A program made the translations under genes and the position numbers. A DNA stretch of 64,000 nt from JBBPZA01 sp963728925 (GTDB lineage: Bacteria > Actinomycetota > Thermoleophilia > Solirubrobacterales > Solirubrobacteraceae). The notes under the pieces are model-generated. The model had not been told where the DNA came from. It saw only the letters and a list, made by a program, of their open reading frames with translations, and did no database searches. The DNA is taken from NCBI GenBank assembly GCA_963728925.1, contig CAVSMB010000004.1:1-64000 (forward strand), written 5' to 3'. Shown here piece by piece: positions 41,594 to 49,203 of the stretch (positions are counted from its first letter, which is position 1; every line of letters begins with the position of its first letter).

Positions 41594-42544
41594 GGGCGTA
41601 TCTCAATAGGGGGTTGCGTTGTGGCTGGCGGCGTGGGCTTTCTTGAGGGCGATCAGGCCGGCCGCGAGGTGGAGCAGGGCGAGGTGGTTCTCGTCCTTCT
41701 TGGACCAGCGGATGAGGATGCCGCGGTTGCGGTTCATCCAGGAGTGACAGGCCTCCACGACCCAGCGGCGTGCCCGCCAACCGGGCTGGTGAACCTTGAG
41801 CTCGATCTCCTCACCGCGCGTGCGGATATGGGGTGTGAGGTCGTAGTCGCTGGCCAGGTCGCGAACCTCGGCGTTGTCGTATGCCTTGTCCAGGCAGACG
41901 CCCTGCGGCCGCTCGGGTGTGGGCTCAGGACGCGGGATCGGGATCGAGTCCAGCGTGCCCTTCAGCAGCTTGTGGTCGTTGCGGTTCGCGCCGCCGTGGT
42001 CGAGCCCGACGGGGACCCCCGCGCCCTCCGTAACGACCGAGCGCTTGGCCCCTTTTTGGCTCTGTCAGTGGGGTTCGGGCCGGTCTTCGCGCCTCCCAAC
42101 GGCGCCTTGGACATCGCGCCGTCGGCCGCCAGCCACGACCAATCGATCCCGACCCGCTCGTCGTAGTCCAACAGCCCCCGGCGCCAGATCTCGGCGAACA
42201 CCCCAGCGCGCTGCCACTCCTGAAAACGCCGATGCGCCGTCTTGGAGTTCGCGATCCCCGTGGCGTCCAGCGCGTTCCACTGCATCCCCGTCCTGAGCAC
42301 GACCAGGATCGCGTTCATGATCTGGCGGTCGGGCACCCGCCGACGACAACACCCCAGCGGATGCACCGGCGGCGGCGGGATCAGCGGCCCGATCTGCTCC
42401 CACAACCAGTCCGGGATCCGCCACCCATCATCACTGCTCACAAGCCCCGTCGAGCGTCCCATCGACACCTCCTCGGCCAGCGTCCTCCTCCCACACCGAA
42501 GAGTTCGCCGCGCTTCACATAACCCCTCCCGTTGAGATACGCCC
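41594..42544 (-). mobile_element. IS5-family insertion sequence (copy A)
   Basis: About 951 bp bounded by inverted repeats GGGCGTATCTCAA (41594-41606) and TTGAGATACGCCC (42532-42544), each flanked by TA (41592-41593 and 42545-42546). It carries one transposase on the minus strand, split by a frameshift. The right-hand TA is shared with the next element. Confidence 0.88.
41603..42462 (-). CDS. IS5-family transposase, two frames joined by -1 shift
   Basis: First frame (from ATG 42462, preceded by GAGGAGG) encodes the N-terminal region with WRIPDWLWEQIGPLIPPP, RQIMNAILVVLRTGMQW, and the first catalytic Asp near WLAADGAMSKAPLGG. The second frame, in -1 relative to it, encodes PVGLDHGGANRNDHKLL, GVCLDKAYDNAEVRDLA and RWVVEACHSWMNRNRGILIRW with the later catalytic residues. 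The shift falls at AAAAAGGGG (about 42048-42056 on the plus strand as its complement), a slippery heptamer-like run. Programmed frameshifting is normal in this IS group, so the element may still be active; a simple deletion is the alternative. Confidence 0.8.
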
Positions 42545-42546
42545 TA

Positions 42547-43438
42547 AGGGTCTGTTTCACGGAAGGGGTGGCGCTTGGGGTGGCGAACTTCTCGCTGGAG
42601 GGACATAACCCAGCGCGAGGAGGTCGTCGATGGCGTCGGTGTTTGAGCTCGGCGACGAGTTGTGGGAGGTCGCCGAGCCGCTGATCCCGCCGGTCAAGAC
42701 GCCGGTGCGGCAAGGACAGCGCCCGGTGCCCGACCGGGTGGCGTTCAACGCGATCGTCTTCGTGCTCGTGACCGGCATCGCGTGGCGGCATCTGCCGCGC
42801 GAGCTGGGCTGCTCGGGCGTGACCGCGTGGCGGCGGCTGCGTGACTGGCAGCAGGCCGGGGTGTGGGAGAAGCTGCACGCAACGCTGGTCGAGCGCCTCA
42901 ACGCTGCAGGCGCGATCGACTGGTCAGCAGCGGTTGTCGACGGCAGCCATATCCGCGCTCTTCAAGGGGGCCCAAACCGGGCCTTCGCCCGTTGATCGTG
43001 GAAGAACGGGCTCCAAGCACCACCTCCTGACCGACCCCTCCGGAATCCCGCTCGCGGCCACACTGACGGGCGGCAACCGCAACGACGTCACCCAACTGCT
43101 GCCCCTCATCGACGGGCTCGGACCGGTGCGCGGCAAGATCGGCCGACCCCGTCAGCGCGCCGACAGCCTGATCGCCGACCGCGGCTATGACCACGACAAG
43201 TACCGCCGCGAACTCTGGGCGCGAGGCGTCAAGCCGATCATCGCCCGCCGCCAAACCGAGCACGGCTCCGGACTCGGCAAGCTGCGCTGGGTGGTCGAGC
43301 GCACCTTCGCCTGGCTGCACTTCTTCCGCCGCCTCAGACTCCGCTGGGAACGCCGCCCCGAACTCCACCAGGCCTTCCTCCAACTCGGCTGCGCCGTCAT
43401 CTGCCAGCGCTACCTCCGCGCTCTGTGAAACACACTCT
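42547..43438 (+). mobile_element. IS5-family insertion sequence (copy B, different subgroup)
   Basis: About 892 bp with ends AGGGTCTGTTTCAC (42547-42560) and GTGAAACACACTCT (43425-43438), flanked by TA at 42545-42546 and 43439-43440. It abuts copy A, sharing its TA, and its right end cuts the IS3 orfA. Its transposase is on the plus strand. Confidence 0.86.
42630..43428 (+). CDS. IS5-family transposase, two frames joined by +1 shift
   Basis: The first frame (ATG 42630 to 42995) has LWEVAEPLIPPV, DRVAFNAIVFVLVTGIAWRHLP and the catalytic Asp in AAVVDGSHIRAL. The second frame ends at 43428 and carries TGPSPVDRGRTGSKHHLL, SLIADRGYDHDKYRREL (second Asp) and RWVVERTFAWLHFFRRL (Glu). The homology changes frame around CAAGGGGGCCCAAAC (about 42963-42977). 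The shift is +1 relative to the first frame, which is less usual for the group, so this copy may be inactivated rather than recoded. Confidence 0.8.
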
Positions 43439-43722
43439 TAGAGCTTTCCCCCGATCTCCAGCTCGTAGGTCTTGCGCCCGAGCGCGCGCTCGAGCTCGGC
43501 GATCCTCTTGCGCAGCTCCGCCTGGTGCGAGCGCTGCTCGGCGCCCGCCAGGCGCTCGGCGCCGGCCTCGAGCAGCTGCTCGCGCCAGCGCCGCAAGAGC
43601 GTCTCCGAGATCGCGTGCTCGCGGCAGATCTCCGCCACCGAGCGGTCCCCGCGCAGCGACGCGAGCACGAGCTCGAGCTTCTGGGACGCGCTGAACTTCC
43701 GGTACTTCCTGGCCTCGCTCAT
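43438..43722 (-). pseudogene. IS3-family transposase OrfA, 3' end cut by IS5 copy B
   Basis: Encodes 94 residues of the HTH_Tnp_1 protein: KFSASQKLELVLASLRGD, EICREHAISETLLRRWREQLL, and the coiled-coil ELRKRIAELERALGRKTYELEI. ATG 43722 has GAGGAGC upstream. The family continues beyond ELEI with about ten more residues, but here the frame ends after GGKL at TAA, whose bases come from the TA target site and the IS5 end. No OrfB is present on the other side of the IS5 pair, so the rest of the IS3 was lost. Confidence 0.82.
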
Positions 43723-43770
43723 CGAGGTGCTCCTCTCGATCGAGCGGCCCATGCTGGGAGGCGCCCCGGG

Positions 43771-43899
43771 GTGATCGGCCTCGACGCGCTCTTCGGCGGC
43801 CCGGTGACTGGCGCGTCGATGAGCCCGGCGCGCTCGTTCGGGCCGGCGCTCGTGTCGGGCGAGTGGCGCGACTTCTGGGTCTATGTTGGCGGGCCCGTG
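43771..43899 (+). pseudogene. Aquaporin/MIP-family C-terminal remnant
   Basis: About 43 residues containing the second NPA-type half-pore of a MIP channel: GGPVTGASMSPARSFGPALVSG followed by WRDFWVYVGGPVVGG. The helix pattern and spacing fit only the C-terminal end of an aquaporin; the N-terminal 180 or so residues are missing. The remnant runs into lgt sequence in another frame at about 43900, so this is a deletion junction between two unrelated genes. Confidence 0.7.
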
Positions 43900-43904
43900 G
43901 TCGG

Positions 43905-44723
43905 TGGGGCCCGCTCGCGATCTGGAAGGGAGGCCTCGGGATCTGGGGCGGGATCGCGCTCGGCACGCTCGGCGGACTGTGGGTCCTGCGCCGTCGCGCG
44001 CTCGGCACGCTCGGCGGACTGTGGGTCCTGCGCCGTCGCCGCGCCGACGTTCCGCGGTTCTTGGACGCCGCGGCGCCGGGCCTGCTCGTCGCCCAGGCGA
44101 TCGGGCGGATCGGAAACTACTTCAACCAAGAGCTGTTCGGCGGCCCCACCAGCCTGCCCTGGGGACTGCGGATCGATCCGCCGCACCGTCCCGCCGGCGA
44201 CGAGGCGTATGGCACCTTTCATCCGACGTTCCTCTACGAGCTGATCTGGGACCTCGCGCTCGCCGGCGCGCTCGTATGGCTCGGGCGTCGTCGTGAGATC
44301 CGCGCGCCGGGGTTGTTCGCTCTCTACGTCGCCGGCTATTCGGGCTTTCGCGTCTTCGAAGAGCTGCTGCGCACCGATCCCGCCCACCACATCCTCGGCC
44401 TGCGCCTGAACTTCTTCGTCGCGGCGATCCTCTGTGTCACGGGACTCGCGTGGTTCGTCCGCATCCAGCGGGCGCAGACCCCGCGCCCAGGGGGCTCTCG
44501 CGGTCGACCTGCAGCCCTGGGCGTTGGCTGGCTGATCGTTGCCCTCGCCGGTTGCGGCCACGGATCGCCGCCTGCAGGCGCCGAGCCCGGACCGCCGCGC
44601 GCCGCTTGGACTCGCTCCGCGCCTCTTTCGAGCGGCCACGAGCCCGACCGGCGGCACGCGCTCGGGCCGCGAGGGATCTGGCCGCGCGACCGGCACCGCG
44701 CCGCGTCGCGCCGGTGCGGTTGA
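43905..44723 (+). pseudogene. lgt: Prolipoprotein diacylglyceryl transferase, 5'-truncated
   Basis: Starts abruptly at PLAIWKGGLGIWGGIALG, which in intact Lgt lies about 80-90 residues in. It then has the signature QAIGRIGNYFNQELFG(G)P, YGTFHPTFLYELIWDL, and YSGFRVFEELLRTDPA with the last helix LNFFVAAILCVTGLAW. The N-terminal helices and start codon are gone. A 42-bp tandem duplication repeats ALGTLGGLWVLRRR. After the normal end of Lgt the frame continues into GWLIVALAGCGHGS, which looks like a lipoprotein signal with lipobox LAGC. As it stands it is unlikely to be functional; an intact lgt should exist elsewhere. Confidence 0.8.
43956..44039 (+). repeat. 42-bp perfect tandem duplication inside lgt
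   Basis: Units 43956-43997 and 43998-44039 are identical and in frame, duplicating 14 residues (ALGTLGGLWVLRRR) at the end of a membrane helix. Confidence 0.9.
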
Positions 44724-44844
44724 TCACCACGGCAGGAGCGCGACAGCCGGAGGCGAAGCGAACCGGCACGATGCTCCAGCGCCGAACCGACCGCCCCGCC
44801 CCTCGCACGCCACCGCCCCCGGAGGCGATCGAGGAGTGCAAGGC

Positions 44845-46128
44845 ATGACCGACGTCACCGAGCGCGATCGCCTTGCTCGCCGTCGCAGGCGCGACGAACG
44901 GCGCACGCGACGCGCTCCCAAGCCTCGCGAAGGCGACCGCGACGGGAACGCCGGTCGCGAGCACACTCCGTTGCTGGCCTCCCGCTGGGGTCGGTTGCTC
45001 GTCGGCGCCGTCGTCCTCATCGCGCTCGCCACCGCCGGCGGCCTGATCGCCCTGTGGCCCGGCGGCCGCGCCGAGGTGGGCGCCTCTCAGGCGTTCGGCG
45101 GCGCGACCACCGGCGCGACAGTCCCGCGTGCGTTCACCCGGCGCTGCCCCGGGCCGACGCCGCAGCGCTGCTATCTCCTCGCCATCCGAGTCGACGGCGG
45201 TCCACCAGCCCAGCTGACCCTGGGCCCCGTCGGGGTGACGTCGAGCTTCTCGGCCGGCGACAAGATCCGCGTCCAACGCGTCACCGCGCCTCCGGGCGCG
45301 CGCAACGTCGAGCCCTACTCCTTCGCCGGCGCCGACCGCCGTGGCACCCTGCTCTGGCTCGCCGTCGCCTTCGCGGGGCTGGTCATCGTGTTGGCCCGCT
45401 GGCGCGGGCTGCTCGCGCTGTGCGGGTTCGCCGCCAGCGTGCTGCTCATCGTCAAGTTCCTCGTCCCGGCCATCCTCGCCGGCTCGCCGGCCCTGCTCGT
45501 CGCGCTCGTCGGGGCGCTCGCCGTCATGTTCGTCACCGTCGGGCTGACCTACGGCGCCACGCCCCAGAGCGCCGCCGCGATCCTCGGCATCACCGTCAGC
45601 CTGCTCTTCGCCGCGTCGGTCGGGACGCTGGCAGTCCACGCCGCGCGCCTGGACGGCCGCTCGAGCGACCTGGCCACCGTCCTCAGCCAGGTCAACGGGC
45701 GACTCTCGCTCCAGGGCATCGTGCTCGCCGGCCTCGTGCTCGGCGCGCTCGGCGTGCTCGCCGACATGGCCGTGACCCAGGCCTCCGCGGTCATGGCCCT
45801 GCGCCGCACGAACCCGTCGCTCGGCCCGCGACGGCTCTACCGAGAGGGCTTCGCGGTGGGCCGCGACCATCTCGTCGCCACCACCCACACGCTTGTGCTC
45901 GCCTACGCCGGAGCGACCCTCCCGCTTCTGCTTGTCTTGCAGTCCGCTCGCGTCGGAACGGTCGACGCGCTCAACGTCCAAGACCTCGCCGAGCCGATCG
46001 TCGCCACCCTCGTCGGCGCGATGGCCCTCCTCGTCTCCGTGCCCCTGACCACCGGACTCGCAGCGCTCGTCGTCAGCCGCATCCCCGCCACCGCGCTCCC
46101 CGACGCCGGCCACGCGCACCACCACTGA
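44845..46128 (+). CDS. YibE/F-like multi-spanning membrane protein
   Basis: A 427-residue protein. The first 45 residues are basic; one helix (LLVGAVVLIALATAGGLIALW) anchors an extracytoplasmic beta-rich segment with two cysteines (RCPGPTPQRCYLLAIRV). Seven or so helices follow, including GLLALCGFAASVLLIVKFLVPAIL, VTVGLTYGATPQSAAAILG, GVLADMAVTQASAVMAL and AYAGATLPLLLVL. The GVLADMAVTQAS stretch and the overall layout match the YibE/F family, whose function is poorly known. The C-terminus ends in a HAHHH run. ATG 44845 is chosen because the upstream extension is Pro/Arg-rich shadow. Between it and lgt, 44724-44844 holds nothing recognised. Confidence 0.82.
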   Translation: MTDVTERDRLARRRRRDERRTRRAPKPREGDRDGNAGREHTPLLASRWGRLLVGAVVLIALATAGGLIALWPGGRAEVGASQAFGGATTGATVPRAFTRRCPGPTPQRCYLLAIRVDGGPPAQLTLGPVGVTSSFSAGDKIRVQRVTAPPGARNVEPYSFAGADRRGTLLWLAVAFAGLVIVLARWRGLLALCGFAASVLLIVKFLVPAILAGSPALLVALVGALAVMFVTVGLTYGATPQSAAAILGITVSLLFAASVGTLAVHAARLDGRSSDLATVLSQVNGRLSLQGIVLAGLVLGALGVLADMAVTQASAVMALRRTNPSLGPRRLYREGFAVGRDHLVATTHTLVLAYAGATLPLLLVLQSARVGTVDALNVQDLAEPIVATLVGAMALLVSVPLTTGLAALVVSRIPATALPDAGHAHHH

Positions 46129-46254
46129 GCGAGGGCACCTCCTCGCGCGCCGCGCCTCAGCGGCGAGAAACGGGGTCGGACTCCCTCGACCGGCGGTGGC
46201 GCGAACGGAACGCGTTCGACGCGCGAAGGCGCTACCCTGCCGTGCTTGACATAA

Positions 46255-46405
46255 GCCTGTGCCGAATCGCCTGCAGGTTCCGTGCCAGTGGGCGACCGGG
46301 GGACCCGATCGGAGAGCTGCGTTGCAGCCTCCGCGGGGCGAATCGTCGCATTGACGTAGCGCCGCTCTTTCAGCGCGAGCCCGACAGCTAACCCCGGAGG
46401 CATCA
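46255..46405 (+). ncRNA. Cyclic di-AMP riboswitch (ydaO-yuaA type)
   Basis: Three conserved ydaO blocks occur in order and spacing: CCGGGGGACCCGA (46297-46309), GGGGCGAATC (46335-46344) and CCCGACAGCTAACCCCGGAGGC (46380-46401). These match the B. subtilis/actinobacterial aptamer elements GGGGGAACC, GGGGTGAATC and GTCAGCTAACC. The 5' boundary is approximate. It ends just before AAAGAGGAG, the Shine-Dalgarno of a GTG-initiated M23 peptidase. In Actinobacteria this class commonly precedes cell-wall hydrolase genes, and c-di-AMP binding usually lowers expression. Confidence 0.87.
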
Positions 46406-46422
46406 GAAAGAGGAGTCCGGCT

Positions 46423-47400
46423 GTGCAGGGAATCGTGCGGCGCTGCGGCGTCACACTGACCGTGATCGCGATGGCCTTCGGGCTGCTCGCCGGGGCCACC
46501 GCGGCGGCGGCCGCGCCGACCGCGTCGACCGCGGCAAGGGCGTTCGGCGCCGCGACCCTGAAGATGGGCGCCACCGGCTTCGCCGTGCGGACGCTGCAGC
46601 AGGGGCTCACCACGCTCGGCTTCCCCGCGCAGGCCGACGGCCGGTTCGGCCGCGGCACCCGCAAGCGACTGAAGCAGTGGGAGAAGACCAACGCCGCGAC
46701 CCGAGGCGTCGTGCGCAACGGCAAGCTCAGCATCGCCGAGGCCAAGCTCTTCACCACCCAGGTCACCGCCAAGAAGGGCGCCGGAGCAGCCGTCCCGAAC
46801 CACGTCTCGACAACGCCCGCCCAACCGAGCGAGGGCAACGGCACCGGCTCTCTGGGCATGCCGCTGCCCAGTGGATGGGTCATGACTTCGCCGTTCTGGG
46901 AGCAGCGTTCCTACGAGCGCCACCCCGGCGTCGACCTCGCCATCTCCGGAGGCACACCGATCAAGGCCGCCGGCGCGGGCGCCGTCACCACCGCCGGACC
47001 CACCGGCGGCTACGGCAACTACATCTGCATCGGCCACACCTCGACCCTGAGCACCTGCTATGCCCACGCCAGCGCGATTCTCGTCGCCGTAGGCGACACC
47101 GTCGCGCGCGGCCAGACCATCGCGACCGTCGGCTGCACGGGCAACTGCACCGGACCCCACCTGCACTTCGAAGTTCGCGTCAAGGGATCGGTCGTCTGCC
47201 CCGCCCCCTGGGTCGGCCAGAACTCCTCGGTTTGGTGTGTACCGGGTTCGCCGGGCTTCGGCACCACCGCGATCAGCGCCGCGACCGTCGCTCGCAGCGC
47301 CAGCGCCTCCACCCTGGTCGCCTCCGGCGCCGGCGAATTGTGCACTCTGCGCGACAAGAAGCTTCGCGCGTCTGGCCGCCTGGTCACAGCCAAGAGCTAA
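46423..47400 (+). CDS. Secreted peptidoglycan-binding M23 metallopeptidase
   Basis: A 325-residue exported protein under the c-di-AMP riboswitch. Signal peptide (VTLTVIAMAFGLLAGATAAAAA), then a PG_binding_1 domain (LKMGATGFAVRTLQQGLTTLGF ... FGRGTRKRLKQWE, about residues 45-90). After a linker comes the M23 LytM domain with zinc ligands in ERHPGVDLAISGG (His, Asp) and GPHLHFEV (HxH). Conserved cysteines CTGNC and a 60-residue Ser/Ala-rich tail close it. GTG 46423 is set by AAAGAGGAG eight bases upstream. It likely cleaves peptidoglycan cross-links outside the membrane. Confidence 0.92.
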   Translation: MQGIVRRCGVTLTVIAMAFGLLAGATAAAAAPTASTAARAFGAATLKMGATGFAVRTLQQGLTTLGFPAQADGRFGRGTRKRLKQWEKTNAATRGVVRNGKLSIAEAKLFTTQVTAKKGAGAAVPNHVSTTPAQPSEGNGTGSLGMPLPSGWVMTSPFWEQRSYERHPGVDLAISGGTPIKAAGAGAVTTAGPTGGYGNYICIGHTSTLSTCYAHASAILVAVGDTVARGQTIATVGCTGNCTGPHLHFEVRVKGSVVCPAPWVGQNSSVWCVPGSPGFGTTAISAATVARSASASTLVASGAGELCTLRDKKLRASGRLVTAKS

Positions 47401-47409
47401 GCCACCCGT

Positions 47410-47592
47410 GGTTCGCCCAAGCGCGAGGTAGCCGATCAACGCCGCCACGGCGACGACGATCGCCCCGTTGTAGGTCGACGCCAGCAGGCCGGCGGTGAGC
47501 CACAGCCCGCCGACCAGCACGGCGGCCGTCAGCGGGACCACGAGGAGCCGGACGAGGGACGGGGTCGGCTTGGATTTCACGGGCACCGTCAT
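47410..47592 (-). pseudogene. Truncated small membrane protein downstream of selB
   Basis: ATG 47592 lies ten bases after the selB stop on the same strand. About 60 residues make two clear helices (LLVVPLTAAVLVGGLWLTAGLLAS and AIVVAVAALIGYLALG). The frame then runs on as the antisense shadow of the M23 gene, with no plausible continuation. The simplest reading is that the 3' part was replaced when the accessory region was joined here. A genuine two-helix protein with a misplaced end is the alternative. Confidence 0.5.
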
Positions 47593-47602
47593 CGTTGTCT
47601 CG

Positions 47603-49195
47603 TCAGCTCGCCGAACGTTTCATCCGGAGCACGTGGGCATCGCCGACCCTGCGAGTCAGGCGCTCACCGTCGAGGTGCTCGAGCAGCGCCTGTGCGAACT
47701 TCCGCGACGTCCCGAGCTCGTCGCGCAGGCTCGAGATGCTGACCTCGCCGTCGCGCTCGCACAGGGCCACCACCCGTTCGCGGACGTCGGCGAGCGCGTC
47801 GGGGTGGTAGTGCAGCGAGCGCCCGACCCGTACGGCGCGGCCGGCGGCACGCAGCGTGGGGAGCTCGCCGGCCGCCTCCCCGAGCTCGGCTTCGATCGGC
47901 GGCTCGGCCCCGGCCTCGCGAAGCCGGCGCTCGAGGGCGAGGGCCGCGGGCGAGAGCGGGGCCGCCGCCGGCTCGCCGGCCGCCGCGGCCCTCCTCGCCG
48001 GCGCGGCCCCTCGGCGCGGCATCTCGTCGCCCTCGCCCCCGCGCTTCCCAGCCGACCCTCCCCCACGCGGCCTCTCGTCGCGCTCGCCCCGCTCGAGCCT
48101 CGCCAGCCTCGCCAGGAGGTCGCGGGAGGGGCCGTGGCGTGGTGGGGCGGGGTCGAGGACGACGCCGCCGCCCAGCGTGCCGGGCGGGGCGATGCTGCGC
48201 ACCACGACGCGATCGCCTGCGGCTGGGACGAGCCGCTGCTCGAGCCGCAGCTGCCAGAAGCGTCCGCCCAGCTCGGCGAGCCTGGCCGGCGCGTCGCGGG
48301 TGCCGTGGTGGACCTGCACGCGTTCACCGTGGCGTGGGCGCGCGCCCGGGGCGAAGGCCAGGGCGGCGTCGATCCGGAAGGTCGGCGCCGGGCGGCCGTG
48401 GCCGCCCGCGACGACGTCGCCGCGGCCGACCTCGTCGCGGCGCACGCCGGCGAGGTTGAGCGCTACGCGCTGGCCGGCCCGCGCACGCTGCACCGCGGCG
48501 TCGTGGACCTCGACGCCGCGTACCCGCGCGCGCCGCCCGCCGGGCAGGAGCACCACTTCGTCGCCGCGAGCCACCTCGCCCGACCACAGCGTCCCCGTGA
48601 CCACCGTCCCGGCGCCCTTGACGGTGAACGAGCGGTCGACGTGCAGCCGCACGTCCCCGCCGCCTTCCGCGCGTCCGGGAAGGGCTCCGGCGAGCTGGTC
48701 GAGCGCGGCGCGCAGATCGTCCAGGCCCTCCCCGGTGCGTACCGAGACCGCGACGGCGCGTGCGCCGGGGAGCAGCTCGGCCGCCTCGGCCCGCGCTGGC
48801 CCCGGGTCGGCGAGGTCGGCCTTGGTGACTGCGACGACGCCGTGGCGCACGTCCAGGGCTTCGAGCACGGCCGCGTGCTCGCGCGTCTGGGGCATGACGC
48901 CGTCGTCAGACGCGACGACCATGAGAAAAAGGTCGATGCCCGTCGCCCCGGCGACCATGGTCCGCACGAAGCGCTCGTGGCCGGGGACGTCGACGACCGA
49001 CAGCCGGCGCCCCGAGGGCAGCTCCAGCGCCGCGTAGCCGAGGTCGATCGAGATGCCCCTTGACCGCTCCTCGGGCAGCCGGTCGGTGTTCACACCGGTG
49101 AGCACGGAGATCAGGGCCGTCTTGCCATGATCGATGTGCCCGGCGGTCCCGAGCGTGAGCGGGGAACGCGTCGTCGCGAATGGGGTGCCGCCCAT
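47603..49195 (-). CDS. selB: Selenocysteine-specific elongation factor SelB
   Basis: GTPase that brings Sec-tRNA to UGA codons preceded by a SECIS hairpin. The 530-residue protein has G1 GTAGHIDHGKTALI, G3 VDVPGHERFVRTM, G4 VAVTKADL, and the SelB-specific RSRGISIDLGYA in switch I. Beta-barrel domains 2 and 3 follow (FTVKGAGTVVTGTLWSG; FWQLRLEQRLVPAAGDRVV). The C-terminal winged-helix region is short, with an Arg/Ala/Gly-rich insert at about residues 370-420 and a final helix pair (SISSLRDELGTSRKFAQALLEHLD). It starts eight bases after selA, so they share a transcript. No tRNA-Sec or selD is in the window. Confidence 0.95.
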   Translation of the reverse strand: MGGTPFATTRSPLTLGTAGHIDHGKTALISVLTGVNTDRLPEERSRGISIDLGYAALELPSGRRLSVVDVPGHERFVRTMVAGATGIDLFLMVVASDDGVMPQTREHAAVLEALDVRHGVVAVTKADLADPGPARAEAAELLPGARAVAVSVRTGEGLDDLRAALDQLAGALPGRAEGGGDVRLHVDRSFTVKGAGTVVTGTLWSGEVARGDEVVLLPGGRRARVRGVEVHDAAVQRARAGQRVALNLAGVRRDEVGRGDVVAGGHGRPAPTFRIDAALAFAPGARPRHGERVQVHHGTRDAPARLAELGGRFWQLRLEQRLVPAAGDRVVVRSIAPPGTLGGGVVLDPAPPRHGPSRDLLARLARLERGERDERPRGGGSAGKRGGEGDEMPRRGAAPARRAAAAGEPAAAPLSPAALALERRLREAGAEPPIEAELGEAAGELPTLRAAGRAVRVGRSLHYHPDALADVRERVVALCERDGEVSISSLRDELGTSRKFAQALLEHLDGERLTRRVGDAHVLRMKRSAS

Positions 49196-49203
49196 CGTGG
49201 TGG

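Noticed and set aside
43956..44039. The 42-bp duplication as a short CRISPR or recombination array.
   Set aside because: Only two adjacent copies without spacers, in frame inside lgt; a simple tandem duplication explains it.
44437..47592. A 1051-codon minus-strand open frame across the YibE/F and M23 genes.
   Set aside because: It is antisense to two well-supported genes; its text is low-complexity (Gly/Arg/Ala/Glu) and only the first 60 codons look like a real protein.
47401..47602. tRNA-Sec (selC) expected near selA/selB.
   Set aside because: No long acceptor or extra-arm structure was seen around the operon; the stretch reads as membrane-protein coding sequence.
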